64,000 nt of DNA from positions 1-64,000 of the forward strand of contig DUQK01000044.1 of the NCBI GenBank assembly GCA_012837835.1, given 5' to 3'. Below the pieces are notes generated by a model. It was not told the origin of the DNA. It ran no database searches and saw only the letters and a program-made list of their open reading frames with translations. Origin of the DNA: Christensenellaceae bacterium. GTDB taxonomy: Bacteria > Bacillota > Clostridia > Christensenellales > Aristaeellaceae. The translations under genes and the position numbers were made by a program. Numbering within the stretch: position 1 is the stretch's first letter; the number at the start of each line of letters is the position of its first letter. This document shows positions 27,332 through 36,234 of this stretch, one piece after another.

Positions 27332-27768
27332 TGAAACTGAATGATTTAAGGCCGGTACCCGGCTCCACCAAGAAAGCTAAGCGCTTAGGGCGTGGAATGT
27401 CCTCGGGATTCGGCAAGACGAGCGGCAAGGGTCATAAGGGTGCAAAGGCGCGTAAGGGCGGGAAAGGTCCCGGCTTTGAAGGCGGACAGATGCCCCTTAC
27501 AAGGCGTGTGCCCAAGTCTGGTTTTGTAAATATTTTCTCAAAGGAATATGCTACTGTAAATGTTAAAGAACTTGAATCTTTTGATGACGGCAGCCTGATT
27601 AACTTTGATGTACTCAAAAAGGCTGGTATAATCAAAAAGGGTAAGGATGGGCTTAAGGTGCTTGGAGATGGCGAGCTTACCAAAAAGCTAACCGTTGAAG
27701 CCGTTAAGTTTACAAATACAGCTAAAGAAAAAATAGAACAAGCAGGCGGGGCTGCTAAGGAGGTATAA
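27331..27768 (+). CDS. 50S ribosomal protein L15
   Basis: 145 residues. The glycine/basic-rich N-terminus ([20 protein letters not shown], then [11 protein letters not shown] and [17 protein letters not shown]) threads into 23S rRNA. It precedes secY by one base, as is common in spc operons. Confidence 0.97.
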   Translation: MKLNDLRPVPGSTKKAKRLGRGMSSGFGKTSGKGHKGAKARKGGKGPGFEGGQMPLTRRVPKSGFVNIFSKEYATVNVKELESFDDGSLINFDVLKKAGIIKKGKDGLKVLGDGELTKKLTVEAVKFTNTAKEKIEQAGGAAKEV

Positions 27769-27769
27769 T

Positions 27770-29074
27770 ATGTGGGATACACTGCGTAGCGCATGGAGAG
27801 TACCTGAGGTACGCAAAAAGCTCCTCTATACCTTCTTTATGCTGCTTGTATACCGTCTCGTTTCGGTTGTGCCGGTGCCCGGCATAAATGCGAGCGTCGT
27901 TCAAGAGGTATCTCAACAGTTTGACGCCTTAAACCTTGTCAATATGATGACAGGTAACGCTTTCTCTCAGATGACTATTATGGCTATGGGTATCACCCCG
28001 TACATAAACGCCAGCATTATAATCCAGCTTCTAACCTTTGCTATACCCGCGCTTGAGCGCCTTGCAAAGGAAGGCGGCGAAGAAGGTAAGGAAAAAATCA
28101 ACCGTATAACTCGTTATACTACGGTTGTTCTTGCTGTAATACAGTCGATAGGTATTGTATCCGGTCTTCAATCTGCATCTATGGGCATAGCTCAGCAGCA
28201 GAAGGTGTTAATGCCGGAATACAACAACTTCTTCGGTAAGCTTTCAATAGGCGTAGCTATGGCTGGCGGTACCGCGCTTGCTATGTGGATAGGCGAAAGG
28301 GTAACGGCAAACGGCATAGGCAACGGCATATCAATGCTGATTTTCGCAGGTATTATTTCAAACCTGTTTAACGGTATATTAACCGCATTCCTAACAGTGC
28401 TTGGAGTATCACAGGGCAGCACTACAGTAGTGCAATTCGTGGTACTGTTGCTGTTTACACTGGTACTTGTAACCACAGTTACCTTTATAGACCTTGGCGA
28501 GCGCAGAATTCCCGTGCAATATGCAAAGCGCGTAGTAGGCCGCAAAATGTACGGCGGACAGAGCACGCATATTCCGCTTAAGGTGCTGTCGGTAGGCGTG
28601 TTGCCGCTTATATTCGCCCATTCCTTTATGGCTATGCCGGGTACTATAATAGCAATAATTGGCACCAATTCGGCGGTATATAACTGGTGGCAGAACAACA
28701 TGAATCAGACCTCATGGCTGTATCTCACGGTTACTTCGCTGCTTATAGTGGCATTTACCTATTTCTACTCTTCCATAAGCTTTAACCCGCAGGAAATTTC
28801 TAAAAACATAAACCAGCAGGGTGGCACTATACCGGGCATAAGGTCTGGTAAAAACACAGCTGATTTCCTGCAGCGCATAACCACTAGGCTTACGCTATTT
28901 GCGGGTATATTCCTTGCGATACTGGCAACACTGCCTACGTTGCTTTACGTATGGTTAAATGTTCAGATACCTTACGCCGCCTCATCAATACTGATAGCGG
29001 TAAGCGTATCCATGGAAACCGTACGCCAGCTTGAAGCACAGATGGTAATGCGTAACTACAAAGGCTTCCTGTAA
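27770..29074 (+). CDS. Protein translocase subunit SecY
   Basis: 434 residues with ten hydrophobic helices, the central pore subunit of the Sec translocon. Recognisable are YRLVSVVPVPGINASVV near 23, MGITPYINASIIIQLLT near 76, the plug-region and helix-7 segments, and the C-terminal cytoplasmic VRQLEAQMVMRNYKGFL. It exports the many signal-peptide proteins encoded in this window. It begins one base after the rplO stop. Confidence 0.97.
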   Translation: MWDTLRSAWRVPEVRKKLLYTFFMLLVYRLVSVVPVPGINASVVQEVSQQFDALNLVNMMTGNAFSQMTIMAMGITPYINASIIIQLLTFAIPALERLAKEGGEEGKEKINRITRYTTVVLAVIQSIGIVSGLQSASMGIAQQQKVLMPEYNNFFGKLSIGVAMAGGTALAMWIGERVTANGIGNGISMLIFAGIISNLFNGILTAFLTVLGVSQGSTTVVQFVVLLLFTLVLVTTVTFIDLGERRIPVQYAKRVVGRKMYGGQSTHIPLKVLSVGVLPLIFAHSFMAMPGTIIAIIGTNSAVYNWWQNNMNQTSWLYLTVTSLLIVAFTYFYSSISFNPQEISKNINQQGGTIPGIRSGKNTADFLQRITTRLTLFAGIFLAILATLPTLLYVWLNVQIPYAASSILIAVSVSMETVRQLEAQMVMRNYKGFL

Positions 29075-29085
29075 TAGGTGGCGGC

Positions 29086-29715
29086 ATGAATATTATTCTG
29101 CTGGGCCCTCCCGGGTCGGGCAAGGGTACTATGGCGGCTCTAATCGAGAAAAAGTTCTCAATACCGCAGATTTCTACCGGTGATATGCTCCGTAGCAACA
29201 TAAGAGAAGGTACAGAGCTTGGAAAGAAAGCCAAAGCCTTTGTCAATGCGGGTGAACTCGTGCCCGATGAAGTTATAATAGAAGCGGTAAAGGAAAGGAT
29301 AAGCAAGCCTGATTGTGAAAGCGGTTATATCTTAGACGGCTTCCCGCGTACCATAGCTCAAGCTGAAGCGCTGGATAAAGTTGCCAAAATTGAAACCGTT
29401 ATAGACCTAATATTGGATGATGAAAAAAGCATCGTACGTATATCAGGCAGACGTGTATGCCCAAACTGCTCGGCAACCTACCATGTTTCAATTATAGGCG
29501 ATGAAAAACTGTGTTCAAATTGCGGGGCGGAGCTTATTATACGTAAAGATGATGAGGTATCCACCATCTGCAACAGGCTTAAAATATACCATGAAATGAC
29601 AACCCCTCTTGAAGAATACTACCGTAAAAAGGGATTGCTTATTTCGATAGATGTTGACGGCAGCATAGAGGATAATTTCGCCAAAATTATCTCTGCGCTG
29701 GGTGTAAACGCATGA
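29086..29715 (+). CDS. Adenylate kinase
   Basis: 209 residues. P-loop GPPGSGKGT at 7-15, nucleotide-binding STGDMLR near 30, GYILDGFPRT near 80, and a long-form lid with a zinc-type CPNC...CSNC pattern near 126-147. The catalytic arginine region RKDDEVSTICNRLKIYHEMT is present. It interconverts ATP, AMP and ADP. Its end overlaps the map start by 4 bases (ATGA). Confidence 0.97.
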   Translation: MNIILLGPPGSGKGTMAALIEKKFSIPQISTGDMLRSNIREGTELGKKAKAFVNAGELVPDEVIIEAVKERISKPDCESGYILDGFPRTIAQAEALDKVAKIETVIDLILDDEKSIVRISGRRVCPNCSATYHVSIIGDEKLCSNCGAELIIRKDDEVSTICNRLKIYHEMTTPLEEYYRKKGLLISIDVDGSIEDNFAKIISALGVNA

Positions 29716-30500
29716 TTTACATCCGAAACGATAAACAGATAGAGAAGATGCGTTCTGCCGGCGCACTCCTGCACGAGATTTTAGGCAAACTTGCAGAGGC
29801 AGTGCGTCCCGGTATGACTACCGCAGCGCTTGACGCCTACGCAGAGGAGCTTATACGCCGCGCGGGGGCAACTCCTTCCTTTCTAAACTATCGTGGTTAT
29901 CCGGCGTCTATATGCACATCTGTAGATGATGTTGTAGTGCACGGCATACCTTCTGATTCTGTGGTTCTTACAGAAGGCAGCATACTCAGTATAGATTGTG
30001 GTGTGGAGCTTGACGGTTGGCAGTCGGATAGCGCTATAACCGTGCCTATTGGTGAAATAGCGCCGGAAAAGCAGCACTTAATCGACATAACCCGCCAGTG
30101 TTTCTTTGAAGGAGCGCGCATGGCTGTTGCGGGCAACCGCTTGGGTGATATCGGTCATGCTGTACAGAGTCTTGCTGAAAAGAACAACTACGGCGTTATA
30201 AGAGAGCTTACGGGACACGGCATAGGCAGAAATATGCATGAGGATCCAAATGTTCCCAACTTCGGCGAAAAAGGTAAGGGTCTGCGTCTTAAAAAGGGTA
30301 TGACCATTGCTATAGAGCCGATGATATCAATGGGCAGCTACGATATAATGCTCCACCAAGATGGCTGGACAGTAAGCACTGCCGATGGCTTACCCTGCTC
30401 GCATTACGAGCATACTATACTAATTGGCGATGGCTTGCCGGAACTATTAAGCTTTCCCAGTTTTTCTTGGGAGGAATACCTCTCCACGTTGGAAAACTGA
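29712..30500 (+). CDS. Methionine aminopeptidase, type I
   Basis: 262 residues with the five metal ligands of the pita-bread fold: D in LSIDCGVELDGWQSDSAIT (two aspartates near 97 and 108), H in TGHGIGRNMHEDP near 170, E in AIEPMIS near 204 and E in SHYEHTILI near 236. It removes the initiator methionine from nascent proteins. It overlaps adk by 4 bases and the following KOW gene by one base. Confidence 0.97.
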   Translation: MIYIRNDKQIEKMRSAGALLHEILGKLAEAVRPGMTTAALDAYAEELIRRAGATPSFLNYRGYPASICTSVDDVVVHGIPSDSVVLTEGSILSIDCGVELDGWQSDSAITVPIGEIAPEKQHLIDITRQCFFEGARMAVAGNRLGDIGHAVQSLAEKNNYGVIRELTGHGIGRNMHEDPNVPNFGEKGKGLRLKKGMTIAIEPMISMGSYDIMLHQDGWTVSTADGLPCSHYEHTILIGDGLPELLSFPSFSWEEYLSTLEN

Positions 30501-30781
30501 TGAAGCCTGATGTAAAACCGGGCATAGTCGCCAAATCCTTAAAAGGTCGTGACAAGAACAGGCTTTTTATGGTATTATATGAAGTGGACGCTGATTTTGT
30601 CGTCATATGCGATGGCAAGCTGCGTAAACTCTGCCGTCCGAAGAAGAAACGGCGTAAACATCTTAGAGCACTTCCTCACGAATTGCCTGAATTAATGGAA
30701 CTGTTTAAGGCAGGTCGCCTTAAAGACAGTGATGTCAGAAAGGCAATAGCTAAGATAGAGGAGGAGAAACATGGCGAATAA
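30500..30781 (+). CDS. KOW-domain RNA-binding protein (L14e-like)
   Basis: A 93-residue basic protein. The N-terminal KOW segment reads PDVKPGIVAKSLKGRDKNRL, then FMVLYEVDADFVVICDGKLR, followed by the highly basic KKKRRKHLRAL and a helical tail. Small L14e/L6e/L27e-like KOW proteins in this position, between map and infA, are common in Clostridia. The ATG at 30500 overlaps the map stop (TGATG); a TTG at 30467 inside map is less likely. Its exact ribosomal role is not established. Confidence 0.85.
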   Translation: MKPDVKPGIVAKSLKGRDKNRLFMVLYEVDADFVVICDGKLRKLCRPKKKRRKHLRALPHELPELMELFKAGRLKDSDVRKAIAKIEEEKHGE

Positions 30782-30794
30782 AGGAGGCTAAAGT

Positions 30795-31016
30795 TTGCCT
30801 AAAGAAGACGTAATCGAGCTAGAAGGAAAGGTAGTTGAGGCATTGCCCAACGCAATGTTCAGTGTAGAACTTGCTAATGGACACCGCATCACTGCACATA
30901 TATCCGGAAAAATGCGTATGCACTTCATCCGCATATATCCGGGGGATAAGGTTACTGTCGAGTTGTCGCCCTACGATTTAACCCGTGGGCGCATTACCTG
31001 GCGTAGCAAGAACTGA
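30795..31016 (+). CDS. Translation initiation factor IF-1
   Basis: 73 residues, an S1/OB-fold protein: [20 protein letters not shown] at the start, then [20 protein letters not shown] and [19 protein letters not shown] at the end. It blocks the 30S A site during initiation. The start is a TTG, supported by AAAGGAGG 7 bases upstream and the conserved N-terminus; no ATG is in frame nearby. Confidence 0.96.
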   Translation: MPKEDVIELEGKVVEALPNAMFSVELANGHRITAHISGKMRMHFIRIYPGDKVTVELSPYDLTRGRITWRSKN

Positions 31017-31049
31017 GTTCGTTATAATTTTACAAAGGAGTATACAGAC

Positions 31050-31163
31050 ATGAAAGTACGTCCATCAGTAAAGCCTATTTGTGAAAAATGCAAGATTATC
31101 AGGCGTAAAGGTCGCATAATGATAATCTGCGAAAATCCTAAGCACAAACAAAGGCAGGGTTGA
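31050..31163 (+). CDS. 50S ribosomal protein L36
   Basis: A 37-residue protein: [16 protein letters not shown], then [21 protein letters not shown]. The zinc ligands CX2C-X12-C-X4-H are intact, so this is the zinc-binding C+ form. It follows AAAGGAG. Confidence 0.96.
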   Translation: MKVRPSVKPICEKCKIIRRKGRIMIICENPKHKQRQG

Positions 31164-31281
31164 TAATAAGATAGACTGCAAGGGCGGCTGCCCTGCACTA
31201 AGCAGGGACTTTGCGGTTTTATCATAAATCGCCGCATGAAGCGGCAAAAAATTAAAATTCATTTGGAGGTGTATCCTACAC
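31164..31281 (+). other. Structured gap between rpmJ and rpsM
   Basis: A 118-base gap inside an otherwise tightly packed operon. It contains short GC-rich inverted repeats (near 31180-31205 and GCCGC/GCGGC at 31231-31245) before the AGGTG site of rpsM. A regulatory or processing element is possible. Confidence 0.4.
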
Positions 31282-31662
31282 ATGGCACGTATTGCAGGCG
31301 TCGACCTGCCAAGAGAAAAGCGCGTTGAGATAGGTCTAACCTATATATATGGTATAGGTATGTCATTCTCGCGCAAAATACTTGCAGAAACACAGATCGA
31401 TCCTAACATTCGCGTAAAGGACCTCTCCGAAAATGATATCAGTAAGCTGCGTGATTATATCGAGCATCATACTAAGGTGGAAGGTGATTTACGCCGTGAA
31501 GTATCCCTTAATATAAAGCGCTTGATGGAGATTGGCAGCTATAGAGGCGTTCGCCACAGGCGCGGGCTTCCCGTTCGCGGGCAAAACACAAAACAGAATG
31601 CTCGTACGCGAAAAGGTCCTAAAAAGCAGCAAGTTGCCGGCAAGAAAAAGCCCGGCAGGTAG
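31282..31662 (+). CDS. 30S ribosomal protein S13
   Basis: 126 residues starting [20 protein letters not shown] with the helix-two-turn-helix region and the C-terminal [20 protein letters not shown], then [11 protein letters not shown]13 contacts the P-site tRNA and 50S at the head bridges. A long gap separates it from rpmJ. Confidence 0.97.
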   Translation: MARIAGVDLPREKRVEIGLTYIYGIGMSFSRKILAETQIDPNIRVKDLSENDISKLRDYIEHHTKVEGDLRREVSLNIKRLMEIGSYRGVRHRRGLPVRGQNTKQNARTRKGPKKQQVAGKKKPGR

Positions 31663-31696
31663 TCTGATATCAGCATAATACGGAGGAAATTATAAT

Positions 31697-32095
31697 ATGG
31701 CAAAACCAAAGTTGAAGAGGGCATCGCGCCGTCGCCGTGAGAAGAAATTCGTAGAACGCGGCGTAGTGCATATCCGCTCTTCATTTAACAACACCATAGT
31801 AACCATCACTGATACGCAGGGCAACGCACTAAGCTGGGCTTCAGCCGGCGGCATGGGTTTTAGGGGCAACAAGAAATCAACCCCCTTTGCAGCGCAAACA
31901 GCTGCCGAAACCGCAGCCAAGGCAGCCGCGGAGTTTGGTCTTCGTACAGTAGATGTTTTTGTAAAAGGCCCGGGTTCAGGCAGGGAAGCGGCTATCCGCT
32001 CACTCCAGACCGCAGGTCTTGAAGTAACCATGATTAAGGACGTGACGCCCATTCCGCATAACGGATGCCGTCCGCCTAAACGCAGAAGAGTATAA
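31697..32095 (+). CDS. 30S ribosomal protein S11
   Basis: 132 residues. [21 protein letters not shown] near 24 is split here as [14 protein letters not shown] and [27 protein letters not shown] lies near 49, and the C-terminus is [15 protein letters not shown]11 forms part of the platform that holds mRNA in the E/P region. AGGAGG lies before it. Confidence 0.97.
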   Translation: MAKPKLKRASRRRREKKFVERGVVHIRSSFNNTIVTITDTQGNALSWASAGGMGFRGNKKSTPFAAQTAAETAAKAAAEFGLRTVDVFVKGPGSGREAAIRSLQTAGLEVTMIKDVTPIPHNGCRPPKRRRV

Positions 32096-32109
32096 AAGGA
32101 GGTCCGAAT

Positions 32110-32736
32110 ATGGCACGATATACAAGCGCAGCTTGCCGTAAATGTCGTCGTGAGGGCACCAAGCTCTTCTTGAAGGGCGAAAAGTGCTATTCGCAGAAAT
32201 GCGCACTTTCTAAGCGCCCCACACCGCCGGGACAGCATGGTCAATCCCGTCAGCGTAAGATGAGCGAATACGGCTTACAGCTTCGTGAAAAACAGAAGGC
32301 ACGCAGGGCGTATGGTCTGCTTGAAACGCAGTTCAAACGTACCTATAACCGAGCAACAAAAATGAAAGGCGTTACAGGCGAAAACCTGTTGCAACTGCTA
32401 GAGCGCAGGCTCGACAATGTAGTATATAGAGCAGGCTTTGCCACATCTAGGGCACATGCAAGGCAGCTTGTAAACCACGGTCATTTCTTGGTAGATGGCA
32501 ATAAGGTAGATATACCTTCCTTTACCATAAGGGAAAACCAAGTGGTAACCGTGCGCAAGCGCAGCCACAATTTGGAGCATTTCAAAGTTGTCCGCGAAGG
32601 CTCATCACGTATTGTACCTAAGTGGCTTTCAGTTGATGCGGATAAGCTAAGTATAAATGTAATTGCCCTGCCCGAGCGCGATGACGTTGATTTCAGCTTA
32701 CAGGAAAACATGATCGTCGAATTCTATTCTCGTTAA
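32110..32736 (+). CDS. 30S ribosomal protein S4
   Basis: 208 residues. The N-terminal [20 protein letters not shown] contains a C-rich zinc-type cluster and the S4 RNA-binding domain reads [20 protein letters not shown] near 97, with [20 protein letters not shown] after it. S4 nucleates 30S assembly. AGGAGG precedes the ATG. Confidence 0.97.
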   Translation: MARYTSAACRKCRREGTKLFLKGEKCYSQKCALSKRPTPPGQHGQSRQRKMSEYGLQLREKQKARRAYGLLETQFKRTYNRATKMKGVTGENLLQLLERRLDNVVYRAGFATSRAHARQLVNHGHFLVDGNKVDIPSFTIRENQVVTVRKRSHNLEHFKVVREGSSRIVPKWLSVDADKLSINVIALPERDDVDFSLQENMIVEFYSR

Positions 32737-32776
32737 TGATGGCTTTCTATAAAGATAACGAAGGAGGAAGTTTGGC

Positions 32777-33715
32777 GTGTTTGTAGATGTCAATATAGAG
32801 CGAATTAAACATGATGAGCGAGAGCATTATGCCTGCTTCAAAGTAGAGCCTCTGGAGCGCGGCTTTGGTCACACGCTTGGCAATGCCCTGCGCAGAGTAC
32901 TTTTAAGCTCCCTTCCCGGCGCTGCAGTTACAAGTATTAATATTGAAGGCGTACAGCATGAGTTTTCTACCGTCCCCGGCGTAAAGGAGGATGTTACCGA
33001 ACTTATACTCAATATTAAAGAGCTTGCTGTAAGGCTCCATACCGACCAGCCAAAAATACTTGAAATAAGCGCTGTAGGTCCCTGCAAGGTAACAGCAGCG
33101 GATATACGCGTAGACAGCGAAGTTGAGGTTGTAAATCCCGACCTTCATATAGCTACGCTAAGTAAAGATGCAAAGCTGCATATTTGGATGACGCTTGACA
33201 GCGGGCGCGGCTATGTACCTGCCGAGCGCAACAAGCAAAATCCCATGCCCATAGGTGTAATACCTATAGATTCCGTGTATACACCCCTGCGCAAGGTAAA
33301 CTACAAGGTAGAAGATACCCGCGTGGGTCAAGCTATGGACTATGATAAGCTGCTTCTTGAGGTATGGACTAATGGCAGTCTAACACCCGAAGAGGCTGTG
33401 GGCATTGCAGCAAAGGTACTGGTTGACCAGCTCTCAATATTTGTTGAACTAAAAGACCGTCCGCTCATTATGCAGGACGAGGAACCCGAAGTTGAAGATG
33501 ATGCACGTTACGATGATATGACAATCGAGGAACTCGACCTGTCCGTCCGTGCTTTCAACTGCCTAAAGCGTGCTGAAATAAACACAGTTGGGGAGCTAAT
33601 AAACAAGACTCCCGAGGAAATGATGAAGGTGCGCAACCTAGGCAAGAAGAGTTTAGAAGAAGTGGATGAAAAGCTTGCGCTTTTAGGTCTTTCACTTCGT
33701 AAACCTGAAGAATAA
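32777..33715 (+). CDS. DNA-directed RNA polymerase subunit alpha
   Basis: 312 residues. The N-terminal dimerisation domain has [20 protein letters not shown] near 30; the C-terminal domain has [20 protein letters not shown] near 249 and [21 protein letters not shown] at the end, split as [13 protein letters not shown] and DEKLALLG. Start is GTG, 9 bases after AAGGAGG. It assembles the polymerase and contacts UP elements and activators. Confidence 0.97.
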   Translation: MFVDVNIERIKHDEREHYACFKVEPLERGFGHTLGNALRRVLLSSLPGAAVTSINIEGVQHEFSTVPGVKEDVTELILNIKELAVRLHTDQPKILEISAVGPCKVTAADIRVDSEVEVVNPDLHIATLSKDAKLHIWMTLDSGRGYVPAERNKQNPMPIGVIPIDSVYTPLRKVNYKVEDTRVGQAMDYDKLLLEVWTNGSLTPEEAVGIAAKVLVDQLSIFVELKDRPLIMQDEEPEVEDDARYDDMTIEELDLSVRAFNCLKRAEINTVGELINKTPEEMMKVRNLGKKSLEEVDEKLALLGLSLRKPEE

Positions 33716-33745
33716 TCAGCCCATACGGGCGAAGGAGGAAATACT

Positions 33746-34255
33746 ATGGCACAACGAAAGCTTGGACGGCCGGCGGATCAACGTAAGGCGCTGCTGCGCA
33801 ACCAAGTTACCGCTCTTCTTTGGCACGGGCGTATCGAAACCACTCTCCACCGTGCAAAGGAAGTTCGCCGTATGGCGGAAAGGCTGGTTACGCTTGCCGT
33901 CCGTGAGTATGATAATACCGTGCAGGCAACTAAAGAATACCACAACGAAAAAGGACAGATTGTAAAGATAGAAGTTACAAACGATTTACCTTCAAAGCTC
34001 CATGCAAGGCGCATGATAATGTCCTATGTATATGATGTAAAAGAGCCTAAGCTCAAAGGCGAAAGTAAGAGCGATTATAAAGAGCGCACGCAGGATATAA
34101 AGTATCCCTTGGTGGAAAAACTTTTCCGTGAGTATGGCCCCAAGTACCGTAAGCGCAACGAAGAAAAGAATTCCGCCGGCGGATATACACGCATATATCG
34201 CTTGGGTCCGCGCCGTGGTGATGCTGCTGAAATGGTAATCATAGAGATGGTATAA
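33746..34255 (+). CDS. 50S ribosomal protein L17
   Basis: 169 residues. The N-terminal core is typical ([20 protein letters not shown], then [17 protein letters not shown] [20 protein letters not shown]), and the C-terminal [20 protein letters not shown] is conserved. The middle (about 65-135, charged, with [18 protein letters not shown]) is longer than in the usual 115-130 residue protein. It ends the ribosomal operon, with a terminator 14 bases on. Confidence 0.96.
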   Translation: MAQRKLGRPADQRKALLRNQVTALLWHGRIETTLHRAKEVRRMAERLVTLAVREYDNTVQATKEYHNEKGQIVKIEVTNDLPSKLHARRMIMSYVYDVKEPKLKGESKSDYKERTQDIKYPLVEKLFREYGPKYRKRNEEKNSAGGYTRIYRLGPRRGDAAEMVIIEMV

Positions 34256-34268
34256 AATATCAACTTAG

Positions 34269-34297
34269 GAGCCGAATTAAAAGCGGCTCTTTTTTTG
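34269..34297 (+). terminator. Terminator of the ribosomal operon
   Basis: GAGCCG (34269-34274) and CGGCTC (34284-34289) form a stem followed by eight T, just after rplQ. Confidence 0.85.
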
Positions 34298-34352
34298 TGT
34301 TTGTTTTTATGGCTCCATAGGGTATAATAAGCTTACGAAAGGAGTGGTGTTT

Positions 34353-35507
34353 TTGGAGCGTATAGGGCTTATGCTGGGATATTTTGACCCCATACACTTA
34401 GGACACCTAGCTATGGCACAGGATGCACAGAAAGTATACCGTCTTGACGCGGTGTATCTATGCCCTCTACCCGAATCTCCTGAATATGCTCCCGTATTAA
34501 ACCTTAAAAAAAGACGAAAGCTTATATTAAAATGTGTTTCGGATAAAATAAAGCTTTACCCCGATATAATACCCCTTTCTGCTGATAGTTTGCTTATAGA
34601 AGTATTATCCCTTGTGCAGAAAAGACACAACGATGCCGCGGTGTTCCCCATAATGGGTATGGATAGGTTAAGCCGTATAACGGACTTTGCCGGTATATAT
34701 TCAATCCCTGCTGTTAAGGCGTTAATTGTTTACTCTCGTATTGGCTATTCAAGCGAAAAAGTGGTACAATTGGCGCAAGATAGCGGAGCGCACAGTGTAT
34801 TTTTGCGAAGGCTCAACGCTATTCCCTCATCAGAGCGGGTTAGAGAGCAAATTTCCCTCTTTAACGATGTACCTGAGTGGGTGCCTTCACGCGTGATGCA
34901 TACCATTGCAAGGAAAGGTTATTACCTGCCTAACTATAAGGCTATGTTAAGACCTACGCTAAGCCAGTCAAGGCTTAAACATACGGTTTCTGTAAGAAAA
35001 ACTGCGGTTGACCTTGCCTATAGGTACAACGCCCCTATGCTTAAAACAAGCGTTGCGGCTATGCTGCACGACTGCGCTAAATGTATGACCCACTGCGCAA
35101 TGCAGAAGCTTGCGCGCGAAAAGTTCCTCACAGAAGATGGGGAAACCCTATCATCGCCCGCCCTATTACATGGAGTAGTAGGCGCATATATAGCTAAGAC
35201 TACTTATGGCATAAGAGATAAGGATATACTAAATGCCATCACCTACCATACAGTAGGGCGACCTAATATGACGGATATAGAGCTTTGTGTGTTGCTGGCA
35301 GATAGCATAGAGCCGTTAAGACCGAAGTACCCGGGAATAGAGGAAATACGCACCCTTGCTAAATGCGATCTTAAATCAGCCGCACTTGCAAGTCTTAGGA
35401 CTACAAAATCCTACATATTGTCCATAGGCGGTAAGTATTCCATGAAGGCGCAGGATGCCATGGATGACCTGCTTAAAAAACTCACTAAAATTCATCAGGA
35501 GGTATAA
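34353..35507 (+). CDS. Nicotinate-nucleotide adenylyltransferase fused to a YqeK-type HD hydrolase
   Basis: A 384-residue fusion. Residues 1-190 are NadD-like: MERIGLMLGYFDPIHLGHLA with the HxGH nucleotidyl-transfer motif, and SSERVRE near 165 in place of the usual ISSTxIR. Residues 195-384 are a YqeK-type HD domain (RLKHTVSVRKTAVDLAYRY, then MLHDCAK near 236), a family that hydrolyses diadenosine tetraphosphate. The TTG at 34353 is favoured because GGAG lies 8 bases upstream; GTG codons at 34344 and 34347 are too close. NadD makes deamido-NAD. The stop overlaps rsfS in TAATG. Confidence 0.88.
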   Translation: MERIGLMLGYFDPIHLGHLAMAQDAQKVYRLDAVYLCPLPESPEYAPVLNLKKRRKLILKCVSDKIKLYPDIIPLSADSLLIEVLSLVQKRHNDAAVFPIMGMDRLSRITDFAGIYSIPAVKALIVYSRIGYSSEKVVQLAQDSGAHSVFLRRLNAIPSSERVREQISLFNDVPEWVPSRVMHTIARKGYYLPNYKAMLRPTLSQSRLKHTVSVRKTAVDLAYRYNAPMLKTSVAAMLHDCAKCMTHCAMQKLAREKFLTEDGETLSSPALLHGVVGAYIAKTTYGIRDKDILNAITYHTVGRPNMTDIELCVLLADSIEPLRPKYPGIEEIRTLAKCDLKSAALASLRTTKSYILSIGGKYSMKAQDAMDDLLKKLTKIHQEV

Positions 35508-35878
35508 TGCAAAAAAACGACTCTTCTGCAGTTATTAAGCTAGCGCAGTACCTGTTTGACAGAAAGGCGCAGCAAATTGAGCTGCTAAATGTAACCCACC
35601 TTACCATACTTACAGACTATCTACTCATAGCTTCGGGAACCAACAGCCTGCATGTTAAAGCTTTAGCCGAGTATATAGACTCTAAGGCAATGGAACTTGG
35701 CTTTGAACTAAGGCGGCAAGAGGGTTATAATGAAGGGCGTTGGGTGGTGCTTGATTACAACTATTTTGTAATTCATCTTTTTCACCCTGAAGACAGGGAG
35801 TATTACCGCCTTGATAAACTGTGGGAGGACGGAACAAACAGTCTGGATTTACATTTCCTAGGCGAGGATAAAGCATGA
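35507..35878 (+). CDS. Ribosomal silencing factor RsfS
   Basis: A 123-residue protein of the RsfS/Iojap family: KAQQIELLNVTHLTILTDYL near 17, IASGTNSLHVKALAEYI near 40, and GRWVVLDYNYFVIHLFHPED near 78. It binds L14 on the 50S and blocks subunit joining under starvation. It overlaps nadD-yqeK by one base and the next gene by 4 bases, a usual Firmicutes arrangement. Confidence 0.95.
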   Translation: MQKNDSSAVIKLAQYLFDRKAQQIELLNVTHLTILTDYLLIASGTNSLHVKALAEYIDSKAMELGFELRRQEGYNEGRWVVLDYNYFVIHLFHPEDREYYRLDKLWEDGTNSLDLHFLGEDKA

Positions 35879-36234
35879 ACATAATGATTTATCAATACAA
35901 GAAAAATTTTGAAGTACAAAAGGCACAGCGTTTTTTTAAGGAACGTGGGATATCTTTTCAAATTGTAGATATGAAAAAGCACCGGCTCGGTATGAAAGAG
36001 TTGGCGCTTTTTGCATATAAAGGGGGAATAAAGTCGCTCATAGATAGCTCCAACCCAAAGGTAAAGGAGCACCCCATCAGCTATACCAGCGATGAGGACA
36101 GAATACTTTTCTACCTATCCGAAAATCCGGAGTTTTTAAAAACGCCCATAATAAGGAGCGGTAGGCGCATAATCATCGGTTTTGATGTAGAAACACTTAC
36201 AGAATGGATATCAAAAAAGGAGGAATCAAAATGA
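35875..36234 (+). CDS. ArsC/Spx-family protein lacking the redox cysteine
   Basis: A 119-residue thioredoxin-fold protein of the ArsC/YffB/Spx group: IYQYKKNFEVQKAQRFFKER, GISFQIVDMKKHRLGMKEL, and the conserved proline segment FLKTPIIRSGRRIIIGFD near 83. The position of the catalytic cysteine (normally KKC or CxxC after the first strand) is asparagine (KKN), and no cysteine occurs anywhere in the protein, so arsenate reductase or thiol chemistry is not expected. It overlaps rsfS and the next gene by ATGA, implying coupled translation. Function unknown. Confidence 0.8.
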   Translation: MNIMIYQYKKNFEVQKAQRFFKERGISFQIVDMKKHRLGMKELALFAYKGGIKSLIDSSNPKVKEHPISYTSDEDRILFYLSENPEFLKTPIIRSGRRIIIGFDVETLTEWISKKEESK

